From the NCBI GenBank assembly GCA_032718865.1, contig JALUTQ010000040.1:372001-436000 (forward strand): DNA of 64,000 nt. The letters are read 5' to 3'. Below the pieces are notes generated by a model. The model was not told where the DNA came from. It ran no database searches and saw only the letters and a program-made list of their open reading frames with translations. The position numbers and the translations under genes are program-made. This document shows positions 22,706 to 34,350 of the stretch, piece after piece (position 1 is the first letter of the stretch; every line of letters begins with the position of its first letter). Source of the stretch: Tilletia caries. Its lineage: Eukaryota > Basidiomycota > Exobasidiomycetes > Tilletiales > Tilletiaceae.

Positions 22706-22958
22706 GGTCGCATTAATTCGTCGCCGAGTCGGTGGTCTGAGCTCCGTTTCCAGCCGCCTTCTTCCCCCGCTTGATGGAGCGATGAGGTGTTGGTTTCCGC
22801 ATCGCAACACCGTGCGGCGGGTCAGTCGCGTCGCGTGCACGCAGAGACGCGTCTTGCGCGCCTGGGATTTGGAAGTGGGAACAGAAAGTGTTGATCTCCC
22901 TGCAGGCTGTGGACCACGACGACCTGAAAGACCAGGCAGCATCGAGACTGCGAGCATC
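22706..22958. promoter_or_regulatory. Divergent promoter APC8 / RDH54
   Basis: 253 bp between two divergent start codons of cell-cycle and recombination genes. No specific site was identified; shared regulation is inferred from spacing only. Confidence 0.4.
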
Positions 22959-25900
22959 ATGGCCGGCATGAGCAGTAAATCTTACCAGCGCCCCTTCAAG
23001 CCGCCAATGCCGAGAAAGGCTCCTGGCTCAGAATCAGCAGCGAAGCGCCCTAAGCTCGCCCATGGGGACGCCGACGACGATGAGGATCTGCCAATCGGAG
23101 CACCTCGACCGAAGTCAAGGCAGATCATCAGCCAGAACGAGAACTTCAGCGAGGATGATGACGACGACGGAAGCGATCCAGAGGAGGACATGTACGACGA
23201 GCTCTTTGCTGAAATGGATACAAGAAAGGCGGCACCCGTCAGATCAATAGCATTTGCTTCTTCATCGAGTACGAAGCTCCCTGACAGACCTGCAACGTCG
23301 GCTGCAGCAGCGGCCTCGACTCCGGTGCCTCAGCGTCAACAGCCAGCGGCTGTGAGCAGCGCCACTCGTAAGCCATCTGCCCCACGAGCGGGCCTAACAT
23401 CGCCTATCAAGTCGCGGAGCCCGGCCCAGATTGGGATGCCTCGAAAGTCCAGTCAGCTCGACGATGGTCCGTTCTTCCTCTGTCAATGGAGGAAGCCACA
23501 AGCGCGCAAACACAAGACTTGGGACGGCGATGCTTTGCTCATTGTGCACACAGGTGGATCATCGTGCACACTACGGTGCCTCGATTCACAGCGAGAGTGA
23601 GTTCTGAACGACGGCCAAGCTTCGATGCCCTTCTCTACTGACAGAGTGTATGTCTGTCTTCAGCCTCGCAAACCGCACCAAGTACTGCTACAGCACCCGC
23701 GTTTCCGAAGGCGACCAGCTCACAATTGCTGGCTATGAGGTAGAGGTGAGCATACTTGCATGTTTCTGCCCTTTTTGATCGTTGCTGACCAGGTCGAATC
23801 TCTGCCCAACAGTTGGACCGAGAAATCTCACTCTCTGTCTTCTTGATGGGACCACCTTACGACACGAGCGAGACAAGGGCGGAAGCATCAAATCACCGCT
23901 CACCTCTCGCACCATTGCAAAGCAAGCCCTTCACTGCGCCCAAGAGCATCAAGGCAAAGCCACAGCCAATATATCCAGCTGTCTCCCGGCCCGCCGCTAC
24001 CACTTCCGCTTCTGCGTCCGCTGAACAGGCAGAATTCTCTCACTATGACGACTACGACTTGTCGGAAGCGCCGGACAGATCGCCTACGAAAGCTGTGACA
24101 AATGCAAGGACCAAAGCCAGCAAGAAGGATCCCGCCCAACCGGCCGCATTGCTGAATGAGAAGCTGTCAAAGGCGGCATCAACGAAGACGTTTTACTGTG
24201 AGTTGAACGCTATTCCTTTGAAACATGAGCTTGCTTGCTGACAAGCCTTTCTCCCACAGCCACTCCGACTGATTCTGCGCGATCACAGTCGCCTTCCGGA
24301 ATACGCCCTAGTGGATTGATGAATCCAGGACTAGGGAAAGATGCGAAGCCAAGGTGAGCAATGTTCACCACTATCGAAGCCCGTCCATTTGTTGACGACC
24401 TGCGAATGCTTCATCAGATTCGATCCCGATGCTGAGGGAGCGCTGGTGATGCCAAGACCGAACACAGAGCACCAGAAGCTCTTCAATAAAAAGTGAGTCC
24501 AAGAGACCTGTCAACGTGGACGCATCTTTTGACCTTGTATGCGTGTTTTGGCAGAGGCCTCCCAGTAACAGATGTAGTCGTCGACCCGATCTTGAGCAAG
24601 CAGCTCCGCCCCCACCAGAGAGAAGGTGTCACCTTCCTGTATGAGTGCATGATGGGTATGCGCGGCGATGGCCAGGCGACAGGCGCAATCCTTGCTGACG
24701 AGATGGGACTGGGCAAGTGAGTTACATGCGTGCCTGTTTGTCAGAGTCCGGTACTGACAATCACCCCCTCATCGCGTCCAGAACCCTTCAAACCATTACT
24801 CTTATCTCAACGCTGCTTCGTGAGTGACTGTTCATGTCACAATAGGCACCTTGGGTAGCGTCTGACACAATAGTTTTAATACGTAGGCCAAAACTGCTAC
24901 TACACTCCCGTATCACGCACGATCGAGAGAGCTATGATCGTGTGTCCGCTGACATTGGTCAAGGTGCGATTCCCTGACGACCAGTCCGAAAGCATGGCAT
25001 ACTGACTCCTTGGCTGCTTGGCTCCTCGCAGAACTGGAAACGCGAGTTTCGAAAGTGGACCGGAAACACCATCAGCGTGATGTGCATCGATGACGAGTCG
25101 AAAGACAACGTCGCCAAGTTTGCTTATTCCAAGACGCATCAAGTGCTGGTGATTGGTTATGAAAGGGTGAGTACGAACTCCTGCGATGTTTACAGGCCGT
25201 CGCTGACATTGATTTTGCTTCAGTTACGTACCTGTATCGACACCCTGTCCCAAGCCCAACCCCCTATTGGACTTATCGTCTGCGACGAGGGTACGTTCTG
25301 CACTTCGCGTTTGTCTCACGATACAGCGCTGACACTTCTTTTATTCAGGCCACCGCTTGAAGTCGAAGCAGACTCAGACCACCAAGATGTTCGAGGGCCT
25401 GGACACTACAAGACGCATCATCTTGTCCGGAACACCCATCCAGAACGACCTTTTGGAGTTCTTTGCGATGTTCGACTTTGTGGTGCCTGGTCATCTGGGT
25501 CAGCCGAACGTGTTCAAGAGCGTCTTCGCTGATCCGATCACAAAGAGCCGTATCAAAGGAGCGTCGAAAGATGCTGTCGAGCTTGGAAAGGCAAGGACTA
25601 GCGCAGTATGTATCCGCGATTGCATCGTATGATACAGACAACTATTTCTGACCTGTTTCCATCCTGCAGTTGACGCAAGTCACTCATCAGTTCATCTTGC
25701 GGCGAACAGCGGATCTCCTCGACATGTATCTCCCACCAAAATGCGAGGTCGTGGTGCACGTTGCACCCAGTCAGCTTCAGCTCCAGCTCTACAGTAAGGT
25801 GATCCAGTCGAAGATGGTGGCGGACGTGATTCATGGCGATTCCGCCCAACACCTTGCTTTGATTGCGATCCTTCGTCGTCTTTGTAACACGCCTGAGATG

Positions 25901-27838
25901 CTCCTGAAGGACCTCGTGGATCAGGCCGGGGACACGACAACTGTCACTCGCGAGTTGTTGGGCGACTCGCTTGAGCTCTTCCCGACACCGTCTTTGACAT
26001 ATGACTACACACTGAGTGGTGCGTAAAACGGGAATGTAGGCTTTCAATATCAAGGCGAACGTCTCTCACGATGACCGTATTCTCATCTACAGGAAAACTT
26101 ACAGCGCTGATGAAGATCCTGAAGCACGTCTACGACAAGACATCCGACAAAGTCGTGCTGGTCTCGGTAAGAGCTCGCTTGTCTCTCCGTTGATGTTGCG
26201 AGACCTGACTGAACCTATCGTTATCGTCCATCAGAATTTTACCACTACGCTAGACATCCTGGAGGGCGTGCTGAGAAAGGAGAGGTACAGCTTTTGCCGT
26301 CTGGACGGCAAGACCAAGCAGCGGGATCGGATGGACATCGTCAATGACTTGTGAGCTTGCATGCTATGCACTCTCGACTTGGGGACGAGACTGATCGTTC
26401 TACAATTCCTTTCAGCAATCGTCAAACTGCATCGAAGTGCTGTGAGTAGATATAATGCCTCTTCGAGCCAGATATCGTTGCTAAACCTCCCCCTTTCGCG
26501 ACCCTTCAGTCGCGTTCTTGCTCAGCGCCAAGTCCGGCGGCGTGGGCTTGAACCTCATCGGCGCCAATCGACTTATTCTGTAAGTTCTCTAGGCTTTCCA
26601 TTTGGCTATCTTTTCTCGAGCAGCCTTTGCTGACAGCAATGTGTGATTATCTCCTATCAGGCTCGACAGCGACTGGAATCCTTCCAGTGACAGACAGGCG
26701 ATGGCCAGAATTGTGAGCAAAACGGGTGTCGACAAGAAGAGGACCACCCACTGATCAAAGCTTCCCTTTGCACAGCACCGTGACGGGCAGAAGAAGCCGT
26801 GCTTCATCTACCGAATGCTAACCTCCGGCACGGTGAGTTTTCGCGAGAGATGGAGATTTCCGAATGCGGCCGCTGATAACTTTGCGTGCACCAGATGGAC
26901 GAGAAGATCTTCTTGAGACAGCTCAGCAAGATCGGCCTGAGTGATGCTTTGATGGTGAGCATTCTTCTTCCACCACTGCAACCCATGCGAGAATGAGATT
27001 GACCGATATTGTCCTCAACAGCAAGAAGGGGGCTATAATGCCACGAAGAAGGACTCTGATTCTTTCTCCGTCGAGGACGTAAGTTGCTTCAATACATTTG
27101 GCTGACTTGGGCACAATTTATTCCTCGCTGACATGCCCCGTTCCGTTCTCCAGCTGCGAGACATCTTCCGACTTCACACCGATACACCGTGCCTTTCCCA
27201 TGATCTGCTCGAGTGCGGTTGCAGTGGGAATGGCGAACTGCCCAAGTCAGGTCGAGCTGGGCGCGGTTCCGACGGGCAAGATGAGGACGAGGACGAAAGC
27301 CAGGGGTTCGTCGTAGCGACTCAGCATGTGATGAACGAAGCTTCGAAGGTAAGTCTGTTCGACGTTGCATTCGCGTCCCTTTCGTTCGACTTCTCATGTG
27401 CATCGAGCTTGATGTTGATTACAGATGGACAAAGCTCAGCGGCAACACCTCGCAAGCTTGAACGACTGGTCCCATTTCGACTGCACTGATTCCGCCAACC
27501 TGACCGAACTGACGGATGGCGTGCTGAAGAGCCTGGTCCAGCAGCAACAGCAGGCGACACCCTCGCCACCGAGCAGCCCACCTGTCGATTTCGATTTCGG
27601 GTCTATGAAGGCGGCTGGAACGAGCAAGAAGAACAGGTCGGAGCTGATCACTGCGCTGGAGAAGCTTTCACAGCGAGGGGGAGGGGGAGGACCGAGTGCG
27701 AGTCGATTCGACGTCGAGAAGGTCGAGGCTGGATCGATACTGTTTGCATATGTCAAGTCGGTCACCAAGGTTTCGAAGCTTGCTGCCGACAGTGTGGACG
27801 TGGAGGAGGCGGGCGATGTCACTCCTGGTCCGTCGTGA
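22959..27838 (+). CDS. RDH54: Swi2/Snf2 DNA translocase Rdh54/Rad54B
   Basis: Nuclear dsDNA-dependent ATPase that aids Rad51/Dmc1 strand exchange and removes recombinase from DNA. I count 22 exons: 22959-23596, 23664-23745, 23813-24197, 24260-24353, 24418-24492, 24555-24716, 24782-24819, 24887-24963, 25032-25166, 25224-25290, 25349-25605, 25670-26018, 26093-26166, 26235-26350, 26416-26441, 26510-26579, 26661-26712, 26776-26832, 26895-26954, 27022-27078, 27154-27348, 27425-27838; 1159 residues. Motifs: [28 protein letters not shown] (I), DEGHRLK (II), [14 protein letters not shown] (III), [28 protein letters not shown] (V) and [23 protein letters not shown] (VI). The N-terminal [22 protein letters not shown] block is typical of Rad54B/Rdh54 rather than Rad54. 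A DEGH box replaces DEAH, as usual in this subfamily. Confidence 0.95.
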
Positions 27839-28873
27839 AGCTATCCTCTATTACAGCTGGACGACGGAGGCACTGCTGCCCCTGGATTCGCTCAAGTAAC
27901 AATCCTGCTGCCCGCCCACGAGTCGGGACTTCATACCACGCCACAGACACCTGTACACTGCTTCCCTCAAGCACCGGATTCACGGACGGCATCATCATCT
28001 CCCGCATAAGCAATCAATCGAATAGATTCATCACAAGACGAAGAGACGATCCGAGACTTCAATTTCGCAGGGAGAGAGAACGAAAAGAACAAGTTAGATA
28101 CCAGGGAGGAAAAGTGAGAAGAAGAGGAAAAGAAACGAATCACGGGACGTGTAGGATAAGTCAAAGGGGAAGGATAGAGAGTATATGTAGCAAATAAGGC
28201 ACAGGGGAAATAAGGGGAGCAAGCCTGCACACGCAGCGGCGGGCGGACAGACAAGAAAAAGGGGGGAGGAAACCGCGAAGGAGCCCTTGACCGGATAAGA
28301 AAGGGCGTGAAGAAGAACCGGACGCAATAAGGTGAGGCGGGGAGGAGCGAGTATAGTTTTGGGAGGAGAAAGTTGGAAGAATCCCCCGGAAGAGAACCGG
28401 GGGTAGAGAAGAAAAGGAAGAAGACAAAGGAGTGTGGGGGGGGGGGAGAAGGGGTCGTCTGTAAGGTGAGTTTTGCAAAGTGGGACGCAAAAGGCGTGGG
28501 GGGAGGGGTGGCATGGAGGGTTGGTGTTCCTTCCTCGAGTCTCGGATCAGGATAAGGATAAACGAACGTCGATAGGTGGTTGTCGGGGTGAGGCATCCGG
28601 GATGATAAAAAAAAAACGAGATTCCCAGCCGTTAACAGTTGTTTGGCCGTATTTCCCGCTAGGCAAGGGCCGGGGGTCGAGAGTTCGAGCGAAGGGTGTA
28701 GACAGGCAGATGCGAGCAAGATATGGGGGGTAGGCGAGTAGTCGAAGGCGGAAGGGGGGAAAGGCGAACCGAAAGTTGTCGAAAGCTTGTGGAAGAGAGA
28801 CGAAGTGCTGGACCGGAATCGACGTTTTGGGAGACAACGGGAAGGGAAGGAAACCAAAAAAAAAACCCTTCCT
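27839..28873. other. 1-kb intergenic spacer between convergent genes, purine-skewed
   Basis: No supported gene. The plus strand is markedly purine-rich over most of the stretch (many GGGGAGG, GAAAAG and GAGAGA runs; G9 near 28437), pyrimidine-rich on the other strand. It probably holds both 3' untranslated regions. Confidence 0.5.
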
Positions 28874-31800
28874 TCACTTGCCCTCGTAGACATCGCCGAC
28901 CATGGTAGCATTGTCCGAGGACGTCTGACCAGACTTGGAGCCCCTCGTAGGCGCGATAACAGACGTGCCCCGATCCGTATCCGGCTCATCCAGGTGCGCC
29001 GACGACGACCGCACATAGCCATTCCCGTTAGCATGTTCACCCGACGGCTGCGGACTCGCATTCGACCTCAACGGCGTCGACGGCGCCGTGTCCCTCTCCG
29101 ACCCGGACGAATCCATCACCCCGCCCGTCGTCGGACTCGGACTGGTCAAGAGTCCCTTCGAAGTCGTCGTCGTCGACGCAGCAGCAGCCTCCTTCCACGG
29201 GTTCGAATACTGCCGCTCACCCGCCGTCTTGACCACCGGAGGCGCAGGCGCAGCCGAAACCGCATTGCTGTTCGACGTCGTACTGCTCGAGCCCGACCCT
29301 TCGCGGGTGTGTCGCGCCGGCAGACGGTACGACGACGGCGGAGGCGGACCGGCACTGACGTCCCGTCGGCGCGAGTTCGCTCCGCCACTGTCGCTATTCG
29401 CATCCCCACCGGGCCCAGCTCCAGGGCTGAGGGCCCCGCGCTGCTCGTGCAGGTTCTCCACATTCTCGTAGGTCTCATTTGCATTCGCGCCTCCGCGGAC
29501 CGAGGGCGAGTAGAGTTGGCTGGCCGAGGACGCACCGCCGCCGCCGTGTCCGACGCTCGAGGGGACGTCCCGGTATCCATGGCTGAGAGCCGAAGGGCTG
29601 CTGTACTCGTACCGGTGACTCGCGGCGGAAGAGACGGATCCCCGACGGGTGCGGTCCCGGTCCCGGTCTCGCCGGGACTCCAGGTTTTGCAGAGTTGACT
29701 CGAGCTGCTGTTGCAGACGACTGATGTGGTCGGTGACGACGCTCGTCCGCTGACGAATCTCTGTTATAACCACCCAAAAGAGTGATCCAAAAGTCAGCAT
29801 GTGGAAACGTCACCAAGCGAGGGAACATAACCAAAATGCCTGAAGAGGACTTGGCAAGAGAAGCAGATATTTTCAAACACGCACCGTAGTTCATCTGGTC
29901 CTCAGGGAAATGATTCTGCACCGAAGAAACAGCAGAAGCCATAGTCCGCTTCCCCTCCCGTTCCCCCCGATCCTGACTCAGACTCCTCCGCCCAGACGCA
30001 GACCCAGCACCACCAGCGCCCTTGTTCACGCTCCTCGAGCGACCGCCATCCCGACCACCGTTGATCCGCTGCTCCGCCGCCGCCCGCGCCTTGAGGATCA
30101 TCTCCGTAGATTGGGACGGCGTCATACTCGCATGCGTCAACTGTGAGCCATTCGGGCTGCTCGCGCGCGAAATACCACCAACGCTGGGGCCCCCACCGCC
30201 GCCGCCGCCGCCACCGCCGCCGCCTTCGGCGGACATGAGCTCAAAGCGGGAGTACGCAACCGAGACGGCGTCGTCGCCGGATATGTTGCCCTGGGAGATG
30301 ACCGCGCGGATCTCGTCGACCATGGCCTCGCGCTCATGCTCGAGCGAGTCCAGGGCTGACTGCATCTTCTCGAGCTCGACCCGGGCGTTGTCTCGCGCTG
30401 ACTCGGTTTCTGTGTGCGCGCGCGCGAAAAGAGGGAGGGAACCATCCGAAAGAAAAAGAAAGAGAAAAGCGCGTCAGAGAAAAACCCCAACTCCCAATCC
30501 AGATGAACGCGGGTCACAGAAGGGGGACACGCCTCCGAAAACTGGTAGGAAGCAGCACTCACCCTGAAGCTGCATCTTCAACGCCATCTGCTCCATGTCC
30601 TTCTGCGCCAAACTAGAGCTCAACCGCCTCGACTCCCGCCGCTCCTTATCAACCTTACTCCTCAAATCATTAGCCTCCTTAGTCAACCGATCAACAAGCT
30701 GCTGAATCTTGTCAAACTGCGCACGCCAAAGATCCGACTCGGACATCAGGAACGCCAGCCGCTTGTTCAGCTTGCCGATCTTGTTCTCCAACCCATCCCG
30801 CGCGTCGACAAAGGTGCTCGCGCGTCGACGGAGCGCGAGGATCGCTGCCAGTTCCGCTTCGGAGGCGATGCGGACCCGGCTGTTCGACGAGCGCGGGATG
30901 ATACGTTGCAAGAGCGTGCGCGTGCCGTCATGCAGCACCTTATCAAACGCCGACAAGACCGCGCCCTGGTCCCACCACGACGGCGGCATCAGACGCTCGT
31001 GCGGCGACCGGTCCAGCCGGGGCACGAGCACGCTCATGGGCCGGAACCGGCCCGCGGGGTAGGCCTCGACGTACTCCCTCGGCGGGCCATAGTCCGCCGT
31101 GGCGAACCCGAGGGCAGCGACGAGTTTCCGTTTCCGCTTCTCGCGGACGCCCTTGGTCGTCGGCGCTCCCTGCGGTGGAACGTCGCACGTCAACGAGTTC
31201 ACGTCCAGGTTCACCACACACACGTCCCTGCCCGGCCGGACGATCGCTTTGAGTTCGGTGTTGATCCCGATGAGCCAGGACCCGGGGTCTTCGAGGTAGA
31301 TCTTCACATCCCGCGCATGACAGTTCTGGTGCGCGACGCCGAGCCAGCCCCGGAGCTCGATCATGTACCGGACCGTCTCGACGGCGAGGCCGAGCAAGGC
31401 CGGGTGTCGACTGTGAAAGAGCACCTTGCCGGTGGGCGTGAGCGCGATCTCACAAATCGTGAGAATGTTATCGATCGAGAGCGTCTTGAACAGCGGCCAC
31501 ATCGCAAAATCGACGCCGATCAGTCCACGCCCCCACTCGAGCGCGCCGGGGAAAGTGCACACAAACGAAACGTCGTCGTCCGGGGATTCGATCCGGAACG
31601 TCTCGCCGAGCCGGGGCGCGGGCTGACGGAGGATGTGGGACATGAGCCGGTTGTGCATCTCGATGTTCCGGCTGTACTTATGCCAGGCCGCCTTGTTCCA
31701 GTCGCCGAGGAGGTTGTAGATCGGGTACCGGGACACGATGCAGATCGCATACGGCATGAAGAAGGTATCGTTCTCGGGAAGGTAGCTGCCTCCGAGGATA

Positions 31801-33834
31801 TCCTCCTCCTCGGCCCCGTCCAGATCGACACCCTCGGTGCCGGCATGACTGGCCCCGCCGATGCTGCCCCCATGCCCGTTGGCCTGATTCCGGCGTTTCT
31901 TGAGCTTGGCAGCTTTGGCAGCGCGGCTGAGTTCGCGCTTGACGGCGCGCGCCCGACGTTCGTCCGCGGCGGACCAGACGGTGAGGACGACGCCGTAGAA
32001 GGTGGCCAGGTCGCTATCGTTGCCCTGTGCGCCATACCCTTCTCCGACAGCGGAGGCGGCGCCCTTCTTGTGGAGGGCGACCCCGCTGCGAGTGGTAGGG
32101 TCCCCATAACCGGCGGAGCTGGGCGGGGGCGGTGCGGTGGATCCGCTGATGGTGGGCACTGTGAAGGAGAACGAGTGGCTGGTGCTGGGTGGGATGAAGG
32201 ATGCCTGACTTGCGACGATCTCGATTTCGCGTGTGAAGCAGAGTTTGAGGGCCTTGCTGAGGACCCTGGCAGTCTCGGCCTTCTCGACGCCGCCGCGTCC
32301 GTCGGCCATCTCGATGAACTTGGGGTTCTGCGGTTTCTTTCCGTCGGCACTTCTGCCCTCCCACTTGCTGGCACCGGAACCATCTTTGGCATGGGCGGCT
32401 CCTTTTTTACCCTTCTTGCCCTTCTTGGCTGAGGCACTGAGGTCGTTGCGGGAGGAATCGCGAGTCGGGGTCGTTGCACCGTCGCGTGCGTCGGCTCCTG
32501 TGATGGTGGAGCCGGACTTTTTGCGATCGGCGACCATCTCGGAGATGACTTCGGAGGGTGGTGGGCAGATGGAGCATCCGAGGACTTCGGGACGCCAGTA
32601 GCGGCCGACGGCACCTTCGAGGTGGCGTACGCCGGTGACGCAGTCTTCTTCGGCCAGCGTCCAGACGGCGGGGTCTTTGGGAAGCTGGGGGAAGTTATGA
32701 ATGAAGATGGAGGGGGTGAGAAGTGTTTGTCAGGGATGTAGGGTAAGGTGTGATACTCACCCCGAAGACGGCATAGAGCTGTGCAATGGTGTTTCCGTCG
32801 CCATATCGACCTGCGCCTGAGTCGTTCTGAGCGGCACCATATGGCCCGTCGAGGGATTGCTGTTGGTGCTGGTACTGGGATGATGGACCGCCATAGGCAT
32901 TGAGGTTCTTGCCCTCGCTGCGAACGGAGTACTTGGATGCGGACCGGCTGAGGCTGGATGACTTGCTGTTGGGCATGGTGGTGCGTGATGCGTTTGAGGT
33001 GGAGTGTGGGTTTGGGTTGGAGAAGGTGGAGAAGAGGGATGCGCGTGAGCGAGAGGCGGGGATGCCGTTTGAGTTGGCTGAGTTGGAGTTGTTGGATCCG
33101 TACTGGCTGCTGCCGTTGCCGTTGGTGTTTCGATTTGCGTTGGTGGTCTCGAGGAGAGAGGCGTGTGACTTGGGGCCGGTGCCTGCGTTGCTGGAGGAGT
33201 ACTGGCCGTAGGGGCTCTGGCCTTGTGTGGGTGGTGATTCATATTGGGAGGACTGTACGGTGAGGCGGGAGTGTGAGCGGTAGTAGGAGTCGTCGTGGGG
33301 TGGTACTGGCGGCGGCGCCTCGTCCTCCTGGAAGGATGTCATGGATGGGTTGTTCTGTTGTACGCCGAAGGCGGGTGAGTTGAATGATTTGGATTTGCGG
33401 ATGGGGTTTGTCAGTACGGCGAACATGGGGAGAAACAATTGGGCGTGGAGATGAGAGGTAAGCGGTAAGCGGTAAGCGGTAAGCGGTAAGCGGTAAGCGG
33501 TCAAGATTGGGCGGATGTCAAAAGATGGAGGTGGTGCAGGAATGAGGAAGGAGGAGAAATGGGACGAGGGCGAAATGAAGAGAAGGGGTTCAGATCGCTG
33601 GAAACAGATTTGTATGCAGGTCCGAGGTCCGATGGCGACCCGATTGATGAGACGACTACTACTCACGCTTTTCGATCGAAGGCTGCGGGTTGCGAGGGAC
33701 CTTGCGGAGCGGAGGCTGTCTGTCGACCTGCGGGATGCAGAGCGGAGTAAGCTGGCAAATCCACCGCCGCCGCCGCCGCCGCCGCTGCTGCCTGCGCCTT
33801 GTTTGGGAGGCTGTGCGTTGTCGTAGTAGGCCAT
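28874..33834 (-). CDS. DENN-domain protein (putative Rab exchange factor)
   Basis: DENN-domain proteins activate Rab GTPases in membrane traffic. Start ATG at 33834; exons 33834-33667, about 33354-32761, 32684-30563, 30409-29885, 29760-28874; about 1431 residues. The third exon holds the uDENN/cDENN-like core: FFMPYAICIVSRYPIYNLL, LFKTLSIDNILTICEIALTPTGKVLFHS, LLGLAVETVRYMIEL, then DPGSWLIGINTEL. A long coiled coil follows (LENKIGKLNKRLAFLMSESDLWRAQF...RLTKEANDLRSKVDKERRESRRL), then Ser/Gly-rich tails including a Gly12 run (30190-30225). The end of intron 1 is uncertain: its region remains open in frame and includes a 7-bp GGTAAGC tandem repeat (33463-33500). The Rab target is unknown. Confidence 0.82.
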
Positions 33835-34350
33835 CTGTATTGTATGTCAGAGGGAGGACTTGGACAAGGGACGAGGGACGAGGGTGGTGGGCCTGTCTCC
33901 GCTGGGTGGAGGCAGGAGGCAGGAGGCAGGAGGAGGAGTGGGTCGTCGTCGTCGTCGTGCTCAAGAACGCAGGGAAGCAAGCCGAGAGCGAGGCCAGGCG
34001 GGACGGGGACGCAGACGCAGACGCAGAAGACACGCACATACACAACACAACTGTGTTTACAAAGGCGGAAGGCCCGAGTGGGAAAAATAGGTGCCCCTTC
34101 TAATCTCTGCACAGTACTCGGGCCCACACCTTGCTCCCATGCTCATGTCCACACTCCACTCTGCGACGCCCGCCCGGAGCCCGGAACCGCTTCAGCTCAT
34201 CTCATCCGGTGGAACATCGGCAGTCCGGTCCGACACGCCGCACTCCCTCGCTTCCCTCTTCGGCTCTGTCCTCCTCTCCAACCCAAAAAAAAAAAAGATT
34301 CGGTCCTTCCTTCGCGAGCTCGACCTCGACATTATTGGCAGTGAGGCAAG
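33835..34350. promoter_or_regulatory. Divergent promoter region DENN gene / MPP10
   Basis: 516 bp between divergent starts. It contains a GGAGGCA repeat near 33910, a GACGCA repeat near 34010 and an A12 run near 34290. No defined factor site was recognised. Confidence 0.4.

Noticed and set aside
30906..32432. Plus-strand 508-codon open frame
   Set aside because: Antisense shadow of the DENN gene.
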